This document shows positions 48,833 through 60,008 of a stretch of DNA of 64,000 bases, one piece after another. The notes beneath the pieces are model-generated. The model was not told where the DNA came from. It did no database searches and was given only the letters and a program-made list of their open reading frames with translations. This DNA is from Thalassocella blandensis (GTDB lineage: Bacteria; Pseudomonadota; Gammaproteobacteria; Pseudomonadales; Cellvibrionaceae): contig CABFPG010000005.1 in NCBI GenBank assembly GCA_902141825.1, positions 434,001-498,000 of the forward strand, written 5' to 3'. The translations under genes were made by a program, and so were the position numbers. Each line of letters begins with the position of its first letter. The stretch's first letter is position 1.

Positions 48833-49411
48833 TTATGCGTTGATATATTTTTCCAGCGCTACGCTGTAAGTGTTCTGGGCTTTCATAATCAGGTCACAGG
48901 CTTCGCGAACAGCGCCATGCCCTCCGGCGTTTTGACTCTGCCAATGTGATCGCTTAATGACTTCAGCGTGAGCGTTGGGTACGGTAAGGCTTAACCCCAC
49001 GCGTGTCATCACGGTCAGGTCCGGGTAGTCATCGCCCATGAAGGCGATGTGTTCAAGGTCAACCGTTTCGCTGCTCAGAATTTCCTGTAGTGCGGTGTAC
49101 TTGTCTTCTCTTCCCTGGACCAGTAGCGTGATGCCCAGATCGCTTGCGCGTTTCTCAACCAGCTTACTGGTGCGCCCCGTAATAATGCCAACCCGAACAC
49201 CAGAAGCCTGTAACATTTTGATGCCGTGACCGTCGAGGGTGTTGAAGGTTTTACTCTCCACCGCGTCATTGTTGAAGTAGAGCTTGCCATCCGTCAGCAC
49301 ACCATCAACATCCAGCAGTAACATACGAATATCGCGTGCTTTGCTGTTTAATTCTTCAGCTGTCACCAGAAAATGGGAGTTGTCTTCTCGTTTTTGAGTG
49401 TTTTCAGTCAT
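48833..49411 (-). CDS. kdsC: 3-deoxy-D-manno-octulosonate 8-phosphate phosphatase
   Basis: KdsC removes phosphate from Kdo 8-phosphate to release Kdo for LPS. The 192-residue HAD-type protein has the nucleophile loop LLLDVDGVLTDGKLYF (Asp34, Asp36), a GIITGRTSKLVEKRA motif II, and GDDYPDLTVMTRVGLS for motif IV. The start ATG overlaps the kdsD stop by one base (TAATG), so the two are coupled. Confidence 0.96.
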   Translation of the reverse strand: MTENTQKREDNSHFLVTAEELNSKARDIRMLLLDVDGVLTDGKLYFNNDAVESKTFNTLDGHGIKMLQASGVRVGIITGRTSKLVEKRASDLGITLLVQGREDKYTALQEILSSETVDLEHIAFMGDDYPDLTVMTRVGLSLTVPNAHAEVIKRSHWQSQNAGGHGAVREACDLIMKAQNTYSVALEKYINA

Positions 49412-50382
49412 TAAATAATTCCTGCGCGCAATAAGTCGTGCATGTGCAAAACGCCCACTGGCGCTTGATTATCGTTTTCTACCACCAGAGCGGTGATTTT
49501 ATGGGTTTCCATCAGGTTTAATGCTTCAGCGGCCAGAACTTGTTTGTTGACTGTGCGAGGCGAAGCGGTCATCACTTTTTCAACGGTTAAGGTGTTTATG
49601 TCAAGATTGCGATCGACACATCGACGCAAGTCACCATCAGTAAATATCCCAATCAACTGGTCCTGTGCGTTTACAACGGTGGTCATACCGAAACCTTTGG
49701 CTGTCATTTCTGCCAAAGCCTCCTTGAGTGGTGTCATGGCTTTTACTCGTGGAATTTCCTTTCCATCATGCATTACGTCACCCACGCGTAAAAGCAGCTT
49801 TTTACCCAGAGAGCCGCCGGGGTGAGAGAAGGCGAAATCTTCGGCAGTAAACCCTCTAGCCTCGAGCAGCGCAACGGCCAGCGCATCGCCCATTGCCAGG
49901 GTGACGGTGGTGCTTGACGTCGGCGCTAGATTGAGAGGGCAGGCTTCGGTTGCAACGCTAATGTCTAGGTTCACTTCAGCCGCCTCGGCAATGGCTGAGT
50001 TTGGATTGCCCGTGAAGCTAATAAGCTTGGTACCCAGACGTTTGATCAGTGGTAATAAGGTGACAATTTCGCTGGATGCGCCGCTATTGGATATCGCCAG
50101 CACCACATCACCGCGAGTAATCATGCCAAAATCCCCATGGCTCGCTTCGCCTGGGTGCACGAAAAATGAAGGGGTGCCTGTGCTGGACAGCGTTGCTGCG
50201 ATTTTCCGCCCGATGAGTCCAGATTTGCCAACGCCAATGACAACGACCCGTCCTGTACATTGCATGATGATCTGACCGGCGACATTCACGCTGTCATCCA
50301 GTCTGTTTTCCAGTGCGTTTAATGCCTCAATTTCCATTTGAATGGTGCGTCGTGCGGCGCTAAGAAATTCTTTCGCGGTCAT
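49411..50382 (-). CDS. kdsD: Arabinose-5-phosphate isomerase
   Basis: KdsD converts ribulose 5-phosphate to arabinose 5-phosphate, the first step to Kdo. The 323-residue protein has a SIS domain (about 35-165, with GVGKSGLIGRKIAATLSSTG and HPGEASHGDFGMI) and a CBS pair (about 205-320, GIFTDGDLRRCVDR). It is between yrbG and kdsC on one strand. Confidence 0.96.
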   Translation of the reverse strand: MTAKEFLSAARRTIQMEIEALNALENRLDDSVNVAGQIIMQCTGRVVVIGVGKSGLIGRKIAATLSSTGTPSFFVHPGEASHGDFGMITRGDVVLAISNSGASSEIVTLLPLIKRLGTKLISFTGNPNSAIAEAAEVNLDISVATEACPLNLAPTSSTTVTLAMGDALAVALLEARGFTAEDFAFSHPGGSLGKKLLLRVGDVMHDGKEIPRVKAMTPLKEALAEMTAKGFGMTTVVNAQDQLIGIFTDGDLRRCVDRNLDINTLTVEKVMTASPRTVNKQVLAAEALNLMETHKITALVVENDNQAPVGVLHMHDLLRAGII

Positions 50383-50470
50383 AATTCTTCTCTGTGCTCA
50401 CGGGCTGTCTAATTAAACCAGGGTTCAGTATGGCCTATTGACCCGTAACTGAACTGAAAGTTGTTCTCGT

Positions 50471-51457
50471 TTAGAGTTGTTCGCTGGCGAGTACGGCCAT
50501 GTAGGCGACATACGAGAGCAGTAAGATGACACCGCTTAACTTGCCAAGCTTTAGGGACTTTGTACCAAAGATCACCACAACCAGTGTCAGTGCCAAAAAC
50601 AGTGTGACGGCCAGCATGGTCATATAGTCACGGGAAAAAACCAGGGAGTCCATTTGCTGTGAACCCACAATCCCAGGGATGGACATTACCGCCAACAAGT
50701 TAAACATATTGGAGCCGATGATATTGCCCAGAGCAATATCGTGATGTCCTTTTACGGCACTGATTACGGAGGCCGCGAGTTCAGGCAGGCTGGTGCCGAT
50801 CGCAATAATGGTCAAGCCGATAATCAGAGGGCTGACATGAAAGTGCAGGGCAGTGGTTTCAGCGCCCCAGACAAGAATCTTTGAGCTGATAATCAGCAAA
50901 CCCAAACCGATGAGAAACCATACGATTGCAGCTTTTTTGCCCAGTTCGGGGAGCTCTTCTTCTTCCGCTTTTTCTTCTGTAGAGAACTCGCGCTGCTTGA
51001 CGAATACCAGATACCAGATCGAAGGAACAAGCAGTAACATTAAAACCCAGCCCTCAATTACGCTAATACTGGCGTCCATCAGGATGTAGCCTGAAATAAG
51101 GGTGATTACCATTAAAATTGGCAGTTCATGTTTGAGCAGATGTTTTTGTACCGGGATATAAGCAATCAGTGTGGTTGCTCCTAATACCAGAGCGATATTG
51201 GCAATGTTGGAACCCAACGCATTGCCCACAGCAAGATCTCCTGCGCCGGAAAAAGCGGCGATAATGGAAACCATAACTTCAGGAGCAGAGGTGCCGAAAG
51301 ATACGATCGTCAGACCAATAATCATCGGTGCTACGCCAAAGCCTTTGGCGATTGAAGCCGAGCCGGCCACAAAGCGGTCTGCACTCCAAACAAGCCCAAT
51401 AATGCCGATGATAATGGCGATAAACGCCAGATAGATTGTGGGCATAAAGTCCAACAT
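50471..51457 (-). CDS. yrbG: Calcium/sodium antiporter, YrbG-like
   Basis: The 328-residue inner-membrane protein is a CaCA-family exchanger with two inverted repeats of about five helices each. The alpha motifs are SFGTSAPEVMVS (about 53-64) and AIGTSLPELAASV (about 216-228), where the acidic residues bind cations. A charged cytosolic loop (STEEKAEEEELPELGKK, about 157-173) joins the halves. It begins the minus-strand kds-lpt group and is divergent from mlaC, as yrbG is from the mla operon in E. coli. Confidence 0.93.
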   Translation of the reverse strand: MLDFMPTIYLAFIAIIIGIIGLVWSADRFVAGSASIAKGFGVAPMIIGLTIVSFGTSAPEVMVSIIAAFSGAGDLAVGNALGSNIANIALVLGATTLIAYIPVQKHLLKHELPILMVITLISGYILMDASISVIEGWVLMLLLVPSIWYLVFVKQREFSTEEKAEEEELPELGKKAAIVWFLIGLGLLIISSKILVWGAETTALHFHVSPLIIGLTIIAIGTSLPELAASVISAVKGHHDIALGNIIGSNMFNLLAVMSIPGIVGSQQMDSLVFSRDYMTMLAVTLFLALTLVVVIFGTKSLKLGKLSGVILLLSYVAYMAVLASEQL

Positions 51458-51910
51458 TCAGTGATTTTCCCCCTGCTACAGCCAGAAATCAGCTGCTAGT
51501 ACAATATTTTGACATAAGCAAACTTGAATTGCGGTAAAATGCCGCAAAATATGAGCTTATTCGAGGGGGCAATCTTATAGATCTGGCTTATAAATGTCAG
51601 CTTCTGTTCAGGTTTATTTCTTTACTATGCACTGATTGAGTAATTGTTGTTGTTCTGGTGTCGATAAAGGCACAGCAATGCAATACCCATTGCTTAAATG
51701 TAAATCTCAAGAGAAGAAATTGGATAAGAGCTCGATAACTGCCGAGTGCACAACACCCTGCGTGAAAACGTTCGCGCGCTTTCCTGCAGGCGTTATGTAA
51801 ATGTTTCAGAGTGGGCAAGAAAGACTGAAAACATTCCATCGTTATTCACACCCGGCTCAACAAGACAGTAAGTGCAAACAAGATTGTGATCAGGATTAGG
51901 AGAATTTATT
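51458..51910. promoter_or_regulatory. Divergent region yrbG/mlaC with a hairpin, without mlaFED
   Basis: These 453 bases separate yrbG from mlaC. A perfect TTGCGG-TAAAATG-CCGCAA hairpin is at 51529-51547, and a TTGACA lies just upstream at 51510-51515 (spacing to TAAAAT is about 20, too long for a good promoter). I see no remnant of mlaF, mlaE or mlaD. Confidence 0.45.
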
Positions 51911-52585
51911 GTGAATTTAGGTAAAGCTTTCAAAGGTGTGTTAGCACTGGCTTTTGCTGTAAGCACGTTCGCGACTACAGGTGCTTTTGCGGATGATAAA
52001 GCGAAAAAGAGTACGACGGAAGTCAAAGTGGCGGCTGTAAAAGACGAGGTCTCCCCGCACAAAGTGGTTGAAGATGTGACCAATCAGCTAATGACAATTG
52101 TTGCCGGTGGAAAGCAGGCAATGGAAAAAAATCCCGATAAGTACTTTGCTGAAGTACAGGGTGTCATGGAGCAGGTGGTAGATTTTAACTATATTGCGAA
52201 AAATGTGATGGGGGCAAAATACTGGAATTCTGCAACCACGGATCAAAAGAAGCGTTTTGTTAAGGTGTTTACCGATGGCCTGGTTCAGACTTATGCCAAA
52301 GGGATGGCCAACTTTGCCGATTTCGATATTTCTGTCATGCCGCCGGATAGCGACCTTGGCGATAAAAAACGAGTATCGGTGATTCAAAAATTCCAAGGGC
52401 CGGAAGGCGTTAATCGCGTGGCCTATACTATGGGTTTACACAAAAGCGGTGACTGGAAATTGATAAATGTTGTTCTGGATGGCGTCAACCTGGGCGAAAC
52501 GCTGCGAACCCAGTTTGCTCAGTCTGTTACAGAAAATAAAGGTGATTTAGATGCCACAATTAATGGGTGGCAATTAAAAAGCTAG
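51911..52585 (+). CDS. mlaC: Periplasmic phospholipid-binding protein MlaC
   Basis: MlaC shuttles phospholipid between the outer-membrane MlaA complex and the inner-membrane MlaFEDB transporter. The 224-residue precursor has a signal peptide (about 1-27, ending TGAFA), and the MlaC fold with VMEQVVDFNYIAKNVMGAKYW (first part, about 81-100), FVKVFTDGLVQTYAKGM, and DWKLINVVLDGVNLGETLR. The start is GTG, with AGGAGA 7 bases upstream. In E. coli and Pseudomonas, mlaFED come before and mlaB after; here both are missing, and a terminator follows this gene directly. Confidence 0.93.
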   Translation: MNLGKAFKGVLALAFAVSTFATTGAFADDKAKKSTTEVKVAAVKDEVSPHKVVEDVTNQLMTIVAGGKQAMEKNPDKYFAEVQGVMEQVVDFNYIAKNVMGAKYWNSATTDQKKRFVKVFTDGLVQTYAKGMANFADFDISVMPPDSDLGDKKRVSVIQKFQGPEGVNRVAYTMGLHKSGDWKLINVVLDGVNLGETLRTQFAQSVTENKGDLDATINGWQLKS

Positions 52586-52617
52586 TCCAAACCGATATGC
52601 CGACGGGTTTCTGAGAG

Positions 52618-52645
52618 AAAGCGGGTGCGATTCACCCGCTTTTTT
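52618..52645 (+). terminator. Rho-independent terminator after mlaC
   Basis: AAAGCGGGTG and CACCCGCTTT pair around CGATT, with a T-run at the end. It separates mlaC from ibaG-murA. Confidence 0.92.
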
Positions 52646-52711
52646 ATTACTATACGCGGCGATTTTTGTCCGACCTCTTTCGTGAGCGAAAGAGGCAAAT
52701 AAGGTAGCACC

Positions 52712-54242
<1,531 letters not shown>

Positions 54243-54358
54243 TTTCTACTGCATGAGCGCCGGCTTCGTCTGACGCTGTGCAGAAATTAACGTCTGAACG
54301 GACTGGAATTTACTTAAAATTTACGAACAAAAGAGTAATAGTCGAGCACATTAAGATT

Positions 54359-54997
54359 ATGTCTCAATTAACCATAGCACTGACTAAAGGTCGCATTCTC
54401 GAAGAAACATTGCCGTTGCTTGAAGCCGCTGGCATTGAACCTCTGGAGAATGTATTCAAGAGCCGAAAACTAACCTTTGAAACCACTTCGCCAGACATCC
54501 GTTTATTGATTTTACGCGGTTCTGATGTACCGACTTATGTCGAGTTTGGCGCAGCCGATGTTGGGGTTTCCGGTAAAGACACACTGCTGGAGCATGGAAA
54601 CAATGCTTTTTATGAGCCGCTGGATTTGAAGATTTCTATCTGCCGCTTGATGACGGCGGGTATCGCGGGCAAACAGCTGCCACCGGGACGAATAAAAGTG
54701 GCGACAAAATATGTCAATCTAGCCAAGCGGTATTATGCGGAGCAGGGCCGTCAGGTCGATATCATTAAATTGTATGGCGCGATGGAGCTTGCGCCTCTGC
54801 TGAGTTTAGCGGATGAGATCGTTGATATCGTGGATACTGGCAATACCTTAAAAGCGAATGGTCTGGAGCCGCGTGAAAAAATTGCCGATATCAGTTCACG
54901 TTTGATCGTCAATAAGGCTTCAATGAAAATGAAGCATCAGCAGATTGAAGCTTTGATCGATGCGGTAGGTTCGGCTGTGACTGAGCGTGCTGCTTAA
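54359..54997 (+). CDS. hisG: ATP phosphoribosyltransferase, short form
   Basis: HisG starts histidine synthesis by joining ATP and PRPP. The 212-residue protein is the short form (HisG-S), which lacks the C-terminal regulatory domain and needs HisZ; hisZ is not in the window. [18 protein letters not shown] at the start, [15 protein letters not shown] and the PRPP-binding [16 protein letters not shown] (about 156-171) are visible. I start at ATG 54359, where the conserved [12 protein letters not shown] begins; the frame is open 27 codons upstream without conserved residues. Confidence 0.96.
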   Translation: MSQLTIALTKGRILEETLPLLEAAGIEPLENVFKSRKLTFETTSPDIRLLILRGSDVPTYVEFGAADVGVSGKDTLLEHGNNAFYEPLDLKISICRLMTAGIAGKQLPPGRIKVATKYVNLAKRYYAEQGRQVDIIKLYGAMELAPLLSLADEIVDIVDTGNTLKANGLEPREKIADISSRLIVNKASMKMKHQQIEALIDAVGSAVTERAA

Positions 54998-55025
54998 ATC
55001 TATTTCTTATATTGTGTAACTCCCT

Positions 55026-56327
55026 ATGTCTCAATTGATTCACCTGCTAAATACATCCGAATCTGATTTTGCTGCAAAATTGGATGCACTGCTTTCCTGG
55101 AATGCAGACACTAATGAAGAAGTGTTGGGGGTGGTGAAAGGTATTTTGCATGCGGTGCAAACGCAAGGAGACAAAGCGCTTGTGGAGTACACCAACCGTT
55201 TTGACAAGCGTGAGGTGGAGCAAGCGTCAGAGCTCGTCATTGGGGCCGAGCAGATTCAGGCTGCTGTTGCGCGAATTCCACAGGATAAGCGCGACGCGCT
55301 TACGCAGGCAGCTGAGCGTATCCGAGTTTATCACGAGCATCAAAAGCAGGATTCCTGGCAGTATCGTGAGGTGAATGGGACCGTGCTCGGCCAGAAAATC
55401 ACCCCATTGGATCGGGTGGGGCTTTATGCTCCGGGCGGTAAAGCCTTCTATCCATCTTCCGTGCTGATGGCGGCAATTCCTGCCAAGGTTGCCGGCGTGG
55501 AAGAGGTTGTATTGGTTACCCCGACGCCTGCGGGGAATATTAATGATATCGTGCTTGCCGCAGCGGGCATTGCCGGCATCGATCGTGTGATTACCATCGG
55601 CGGCGCGCAAGCGGTAGCGGCCTTGGCTTATGGGACCGAAACCGTGCCGAAAGTCGATAAAATTGTCGGCCCCGGAAATATATTTGTCGCGACGGCCAAG
55701 CGCGAGGTGTTTGGTGTGGTGGATATTGACATGATCGCCGGACCCTCCGAGATTCTAGTGGTCTGTGATGGGCAAACCTCTCCAGATTGGGTGGCCATGG
55801 ATTTGTTTTCTCAGGCCGAGCATGACGAGCAGGCGCAGGCAATTTTACTGTGTCCGGATCAAGCCTTTATCGATTCGGTATATGCCAGTATTGAAAAGCT
55901 GCTTCCTGATATGCAGCGCAAGCCCATTATTGAGGCGTCACTAAAGGGGCGGGGAGCCCTGATAAAGGTGGCTGATTTGGATGAGGCTATTGCGCTTGTC
56001 AATCGAATTGCGCCTGAGCATTTGGAGCTTTCAATTGCTGACCCCGAAGCAGTTGTGGATAAGATTCGTCACGCAGGGGCGATATTTATGGGGCGTTATA
56101 CCTCAGAGTCTCTCGGCGATTACTGTGCCGGCCCTAACCATGTGCTGCCTACTTCTGGAACCGCACGTTTTTCATCGCCGCTGGGGGTGTACGATTACGT
56201 GAAGCGCTCCTCAATTATTTACTGCTCGGAACAGGGCGCAAAAGAATTGGGTGAGATAGCGTCTGTGCTGGCCCGCAGTGAAGATTTGGAAGCCCACGCA
56301 CGCTCTGCTGAAATGCGCGGGGACTAA
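55026..56327 (+). CDS. hisD: Histidinol dehydrogenase
   Basis: HisD oxidises histidinol to histidine in two NAD-dependent steps. The 433-residue protein has [20 protein letters not shown] (about 126-145), [14 protein letters not shown], the zinc and catalytic residues in [14 protein letters not shown] (about 263-276) and APEHLELS. It follows hisG by 28 bases. The hisC gene that follows in Pseudomonas is absent; a convergent protease gene lies there. Confidence 0.97.
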   Translation: MSQLIHLLNTSESDFAAKLDALLSWNADTNEEVLGVVKGILHAVQTQGDKALVEYTNRFDKREVEQASELVIGAEQIQAAVARIPQDKRDALTQAAERIRVYHEHQKQDSWQYREVNGTVLGQKITPLDRVGLYAPGGKAFYPSSVLMAAIPAKVAGVEEVVLVTPTPAGNINDIVLAAAGIAGIDRVITIGGAQAVAALAYGTETVPKVDKIVGPGNIFVATAKREVFGVVDIDMIAGPSEILVVCDGQTSPDWVAMDLFSQAEHDEQAQAILLCPDQAFIDSVYASIEKLLPDMQRKPIIEASLKGRGALIKVADLDEAIALVNRIAPEHLELSIADPEAVVDKIRHAGAIFMGRYTSESLGDYCAGPNHVLPTSGTARFSSPLGVYDYVKRSSIIYCSEQGAKELGEIASVLARSEDLEAHARSAEMRGD

Positions 56328-56355
56328 AGCCGCGGATGAGTTGGTTGGCGGTTTT

Positions 56356-57519
56356 CTAATTTGCTGCCAGCGGTTTTTCAATGAGGGTGACGGTGAGTTT
56401 TTCGTGTATGCCCGAGCGAATATATTCCAGATCTACCTCGTCTCCAGGGCGCGACTCCTGAATGATCTGAACAATGTCCACGGGATTGCTAATGGGCTTT
56501 CCATCAATTCCGACAAGAATATCGCCCACTTGCAGGCCGGCTTGCGCTGCAGGGCCGCCAGGTGTTGTGCGGGTAACAATCACACCATTCGCACTTTGTA
56601 GTCCCACTTCATGGGCGAGGCGCGGAGTTAGCGCCAGTGCTTCCACGCCGAGCCAGCCTTTTACTACTCGCCCATATTTAATGACATCGTGAACCGTTTG
56701 CATGGCAATTTCGATTGGTATAGCAAAGCCTATACCTCCTGCGAACCCGGTTTCCTGAGAAAGGTTTGCGGTGTTGATGCCCAGCAGATTGCCGTCTACA
56801 TCAATCAAGGCGCCTCCCGAGTTCCCTGGGTGGATGGCGGCATCGGTTTGAATAAAGTCTTCAAACGCGGAAATATTTAACGAGCGATTACGGCTGCTTG
56901 TGGCGCTGATGATGCCCTGGGTGACGGTTTGACCGACGCCGAAAGGATTGCCGATGGCGAGCACGACATCGCCAACACGGGGCAATTTAGTGTCTGAGAG
57001 CGCGATGGCCTGTACATTGTCAATGTTGATTTTCAGTACCGCGAGATCGCGCTCCCGGTTTTCACCCAGGATTTCTGCACGAGCATCTCGTCCGTCTTGC
57101 AGTGCGACAACAATTTCATCGGCCCCCGCAATAACATGGTAGTTGGTCAGGATGTGGCCTTCGGCTGTGACAACGACTCCGGAACCCAGTGTGGATTGCA
57201 TGCGCTGCTGGCGTGGCACATCAGAAATATTAAACAGGTGACGAAAAATAGGATCATCGAAAAGCGGGTTGCGGCGCTCTTGAATTTGCTTGCGAGTATA
57301 GATGTTAACGACCGAGTTCGATGCTTTTTCGACCGCGTCGGCAAATGATGTCGGGCCCTGCCAGGTCGGGTTAATTTGCCCGTTGGAAATTGTCTGCGGT
57401 GGGCTTTGGAGATTGAATTTTTCGGGGAATACGACCATAGCGCCGAGGGCGACAATCGCACCGATCATGAAAGGCCAGCGTACGTAAAGAATAAAATGTT
57501 TAAAAGTGTGGCTACTCAT
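56356..57519 (-). CDS. DegS/AlgW-type periplasmic serine protease
   Basis: The 387-residue protein is a membrane-anchored HtrA protease with one PDZ domain, the type that cleaves anti-sigma factor RseA/MucA to release the envelope-stress sigma factor. The anchor is about 13-32; the triad is His128 (NYHVIAG), Asp158 (RDLAVLKI) and Ser234 (PGNSGG); the PDZ domain covers about 280-375 (GPAAQAGLQVGDILVGIDGK). One PDZ rather than two separates it from DegP. It is convergent with hisD and downstream of zapG. Confidence 0.93.
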   Translation of the reverse strand: MSSHTFKHFILYVRWPFMIGAIVALGAMVVFPEKFNLQSPPQTISNGQINPTWQGPTSFADAVEKASNSVVNIYTRKQIQERRNPLFDDPIFRHLFNISDVPRQQRMQSTLGSGVVVTAEGHILTNYHVIAGADEIVVALQDGRDARAEILGENRERDLAVLKINIDNVQAIALSDTKLPRVGDVVLAIGNPFGVGQTVTQGIISATSSRNRSLNISAFEDFIQTDAAIHPGNSGGALIDVDGNLLGINTANLSQETGFAGGIGFAIPIEIAMQTVHDVIKYGRVVKGWLGVEALALTPRLAHEVGLQSANGVIVTRTTPGGPAAQAGLQVGDILVGIDGKPISNPVDIVQIIQESRPGDEVDLEYIRSGIHEKLTVTLIEKPLAAN

Positions 57520-57563
57520 AAAGTATGCGAACGTCTTACGTGTGCCGGCCGGTATTCGCCAGT

Positions 57564-57596
57564 TTCATTCGCGGCGACATGTGGGCCGCGAATGAA
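57564..57596. repeat. Strong inverted repeat between zapG and the protease gene
   Basis: TTCATTCGCGGC and GCCGCGAATGAA are perfect 12-base arms with a 9-base loop. It is 5 bases after the zapG stop and 44 bases before the protease start on the minus strand. No U-tract follows, so it may be an mRNA-stabilising or attenuating hairpin rather than a full terminator. Confidence 0.6.
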
Positions 57597-57601
57597 GTGT
57601 G

Positions 57602-58090
57602 TTATCGTTTTTTTGTGCTCGCGGTCACAGTCTCAATGGAAGCTGTTTCTGCTAATTCATCAAGACCAAAATCTTCGCTGAGTGTTCCTTTTTGCCCTGG
57701 AGTTTTTGGTGCCCAATCTCTAGGTGGCTCAAAATTGACGTTTTCGATGGCTTCTTTTGCTTCGATGCCCAGGTCTTTTTCGCCGGCTTCAATAATTTTG
57801 CGACTGATTTCAGTATTGTTTGTCAGCGTCATCGCGCCCTTGGCCAGATGATCGTGCACGTCTTTATAGCTTTTGGTGAGATTGGAAACGAGTTTACTGG
57901 TGTCTGCAAAATGCTGAGCTACGTCCTGTTGATACTGGTCGAGTTCAGATTTAGCCTGCTGTAAACGTACTTCCAAATCGCGTTGCATTGAGGGGGGCAT
58001 CAGCGTACGGCTGATGATTGCACCGAGCAATCCTCCAATGCATAAGAATATGGCGCCGACCATAAGTAAAGCTTCAATCGAAAATGTCAC
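57602..58090 (-). CDS. zapG: ZapG/YhcB-type membrane protein (DUF1043)
   Basis: YhcB/ZapG is an inner-membrane protein linking envelope synthesis and division. The 162-residue protein has an N-terminal helix (about 5-28, LLMVGAIFLCIGGLLGAII), a coiled coil (about 35-100, LEVRLQQAKSELDQYQQDV) with FADTSKLVSNLTKSYKDVHDHL, and a disordered acidic tail. The start is GTG 58090: AGGAGG lies 7 bases upstream, so the 29 codons open before it are not coding. It is divergent from zapE. Confidence 0.9.
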   Translation of the reverse strand: MTFSIEALLMVGAIFLCIGGLLGAIISRTLMPPSMQRDLEVRLQQAKSELDQYQQDVAQHFADTSKLVSNLTKSYKDVHDHLAKGAMTLTNNTEISRKIIEAGEKDLGIEAKEAIENVNFEPPRDWAPKTPGQKGTLSEDFGLDELAETASIETVTASTKKR

Positions 58091-58237
58091 GCACCAACCT
58101 CCTAGTACGTAGAATAAACAATGTGGTTGATTTCCCGACCAACTCTCTTTTTTGGAAGGGATACCTCTATAATACATAATTTTTGCAGCCGAAGAACGGC
58201 TTATTCAGTGGTTCCCTTGTAATTGGAAAGAGTCAGT

Positions 58238-59350
58238 ATGAGTTTTGGTCCAATGGATCGCTACCAGCGCGATTTGAAAGAAAATGGCTTTCAATCTGAT
58301 CCGGCACAGGAAGTGGCGGTTCAGCATTTGCAGCGTCTCTATGATGAAATTGTAGCTCGTCATATGGCGGAATCCGAAAGTAAATTTCACAATTTGCTGG
58401 CGTGGATTAAACCCAAAAAATATCCGCCGTTGATGGGCTTGTACTTTTGGGGCGGCGTTGGTAGAGGGAAAACCTATCTGATGGATGCTTTTTTTGAGTC
58501 TCTGCCTATCAAAGAAAAGCAGAGAACTCACTTCCACCGTTTTATGCGTCGAGTGCACCAGGAACTTAAGTTGCTGAAAAATCAGAAGGATACCTTGGAC
58601 ATTGTTGCCGATAAACTGGCAAGTGAAGCGAAAGTTTTGTGTTTTGATGAGTTTTTCGTGTCTGACATTACCGATGCCATGATATTGGCAAACCTGCTGC
58701 AGGCCTTGTTTGACCGGGGTGTCACTCTTGTGGCCACGTCCAACATTATTCCTGACCATTTATATAAAGACGGATTGCAACGAGCCAGATTCTTGCCGGC
58801 CATTGCCCTGCTTAAACAGTATACCGAGGTCGTTAATGTCGACGGTGGTGTGGATTATCGTCTTCGAACTTTGGAGCAGGCTGAATTGTTTTACTCTCCA
58901 TTGGACCAGCAGGCGCAGGCTAGTCTTACGCAATTGTTTTCCAGTTTGGTGCCGGATACATCAAAGGTTGAGTCTGACAAAGCGCTGGATATTGAAGGGC
59001 GTGAGATTTGTGCATTAAAAGTGGGGGAGGGGGTTGCCTGGTTTGAATTTCGGGAGCTTTGCGATGGTCCTCGTTCGCAAAATGATTACATTGAGTTGGC
59101 GCGGGAGTTCAATACTATCCTGGTCGCCAATGTGCCTGCACTGGGTGAGCGCAATGATGACCAGGCGAAACGGTTTATCTATCTGGTTGATGAATTCTAT
59201 GATCGTAATGTGAAGCTGATTATTTCTGCCGAGAAAGATATTCCCTCATTGTATGGCCAGGGCAAGGCCAGCTTTGAGTTTCAGCGCACAGTGAGTCGCT
59301 TGCTGGAAATGCAAAGTCAGGAGTATCTGGCGCGTGCGCACAAGGCGTAA
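58238..59350 (+). CDS. zapE: Cell-division ATPase ZapE (AFG1-like)
   Basis: ZapE is a P-loop ATPase that binds FtsZ during late division. The 370-residue protein has Walker A GGVGRGKT (72-79), Walker B VLCFDEFFVSDI (about 132-143) and RARFLPAIALL (about 186-196). Length fits E. coli ZapE (375). I start at ATG 58238 with GGAAAGAG upstream; a TTG 15 bases before overlaps that site. It is divergent from zapG. Confidence 0.95.
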   Translation: MSFGPMDRYQRDLKENGFQSDPAQEVAVQHLQRLYDEIVARHMAESESKFHNLLAWIKPKKYPPLMGLYFWGGVGRGKTYLMDAFFESLPIKEKQRTHFHRFMRRVHQELKLLKNQKDTLDIVADKLASEAKVLCFDEFFVSDITDAMILANLLQALFDRGVTLVATSNIIPDHLYKDGLQRARFLPAIALLKQYTEVVNVDGGVDYRLRTLEQAELFYSPLDQQAQASLTQLFSSLVPDTSKVESDKALDIEGREICALKVGEGVAWFEFRELCDGPRSQNDYIELAREFNTILVANVPALGERNDDQAKRFIYLVDEFYDRNVKLIISAEKDIPSLYGQGKASFEFQRTVSRLLEMQSQEYLARAHKA

Positions 59351-59456
59351 CTGGGGCGATGGGGCGTAAGTTGGGCAGAATATGGCGTAAACCTCAACGA
59401 TCTCAAGGCTTTGCTCCTTAACTCGAGCAAACTGCAAAAAAACAAAGATCAAATGC

Positions 59457-59485
59457 TTGAATACTGATCAGTCCTTCTGTAGAAT
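59457..59485 (+). promoter_or_regulatory. Sigma-70 promoter for rplM-rpsI
   Basis: TTGAAT, a 17-base spacer and TAGAAT are followed by a GC-rich discriminator (CCGCGC), as expected for a growth-rate and stringently controlled ribosomal promoter. It leaves a leader of about 77 bases before rplM, where L13 autoregulation acts in E. coli. Confidence 0.75.
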
Positions 59486-59568
59486 CCGCGCTCCTTTTGG
59501 GGCTACCTCATTTAGCTCCACGGATTTCCAAATTTATTAACCGTACCTACGTTTAAGGCAGAAATAAC

Positions 59569-59997
59569 ATGAAGACTATTAGTGCCAAACCAGAAACAGT
59601 TAAACGTGACTGGTACATTGTCGACGCTACAGACAAGACTTTGGGTCGTATGGCGGCTGAAATTGCGCATCGTTTACGCGGTAAGCATAAGCCTGAGTAC
59701 ACCCCTCATGTTGATACCGGTGACTACATCGTTGTGATCAACGCTGAGAAAGTTCGTGTCACGGGTAAAAAAGCGACTGACAAAATGTATCATCACCACA
59801 CTGGTTATATTGGTGGTTTGAAAACCATAAGCTTTGAGAAACTTATCGATAAAGCTCCTGAGCGCGTCATTCAAACAGCTGTAAAAGGGATGTTGCCAAG
59901 AGGTCCTTTAGGCCGTGCAATGTTCAAGAAAATGAAAGTGTATGCTGGTGATGCTCATCCGCATGCCGCTCAGCAACCTCAAGAACTTACTCTATAA
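59569..59997 (+). CDS. rplM: 50S ribosomal protein L13
   Basis: L13 is an early-assembly 50S protein. The 142 residues equal the E. coli length, with [19 protein letters not shown] (about 16-34), [18 protein letters not shown] and [19 protein letters not shown] (about 111-129). It is 11 bases before rpsI, the standard L13-S9 pair. Confidence 0.99.
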   Translation: MKTISAKPETVKRDWYIVDATDKTLGRMAAEIAHRLRGKHKPEYTPHVDTGDYIVVINAEKVRVTGKKATDKMYHHHTGYIGGLKTISFEKLIDKAPERVIQTAVKGMLPRGPLGRAMFKKMKVYAGDAHPHAAQQPQELTL

Positions 59998-60008
59998 GGG
60001 CAGCAAAC

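Noticed and set aside
51597-51839. An 80-codon minus-strand frame in the yrbG-mlaC gap
   Set aside because: Composition is random (Cys/His/Arg-rich), it has no ribosome site, and it bears no likeness to MlaF, MlaE or MlaD.
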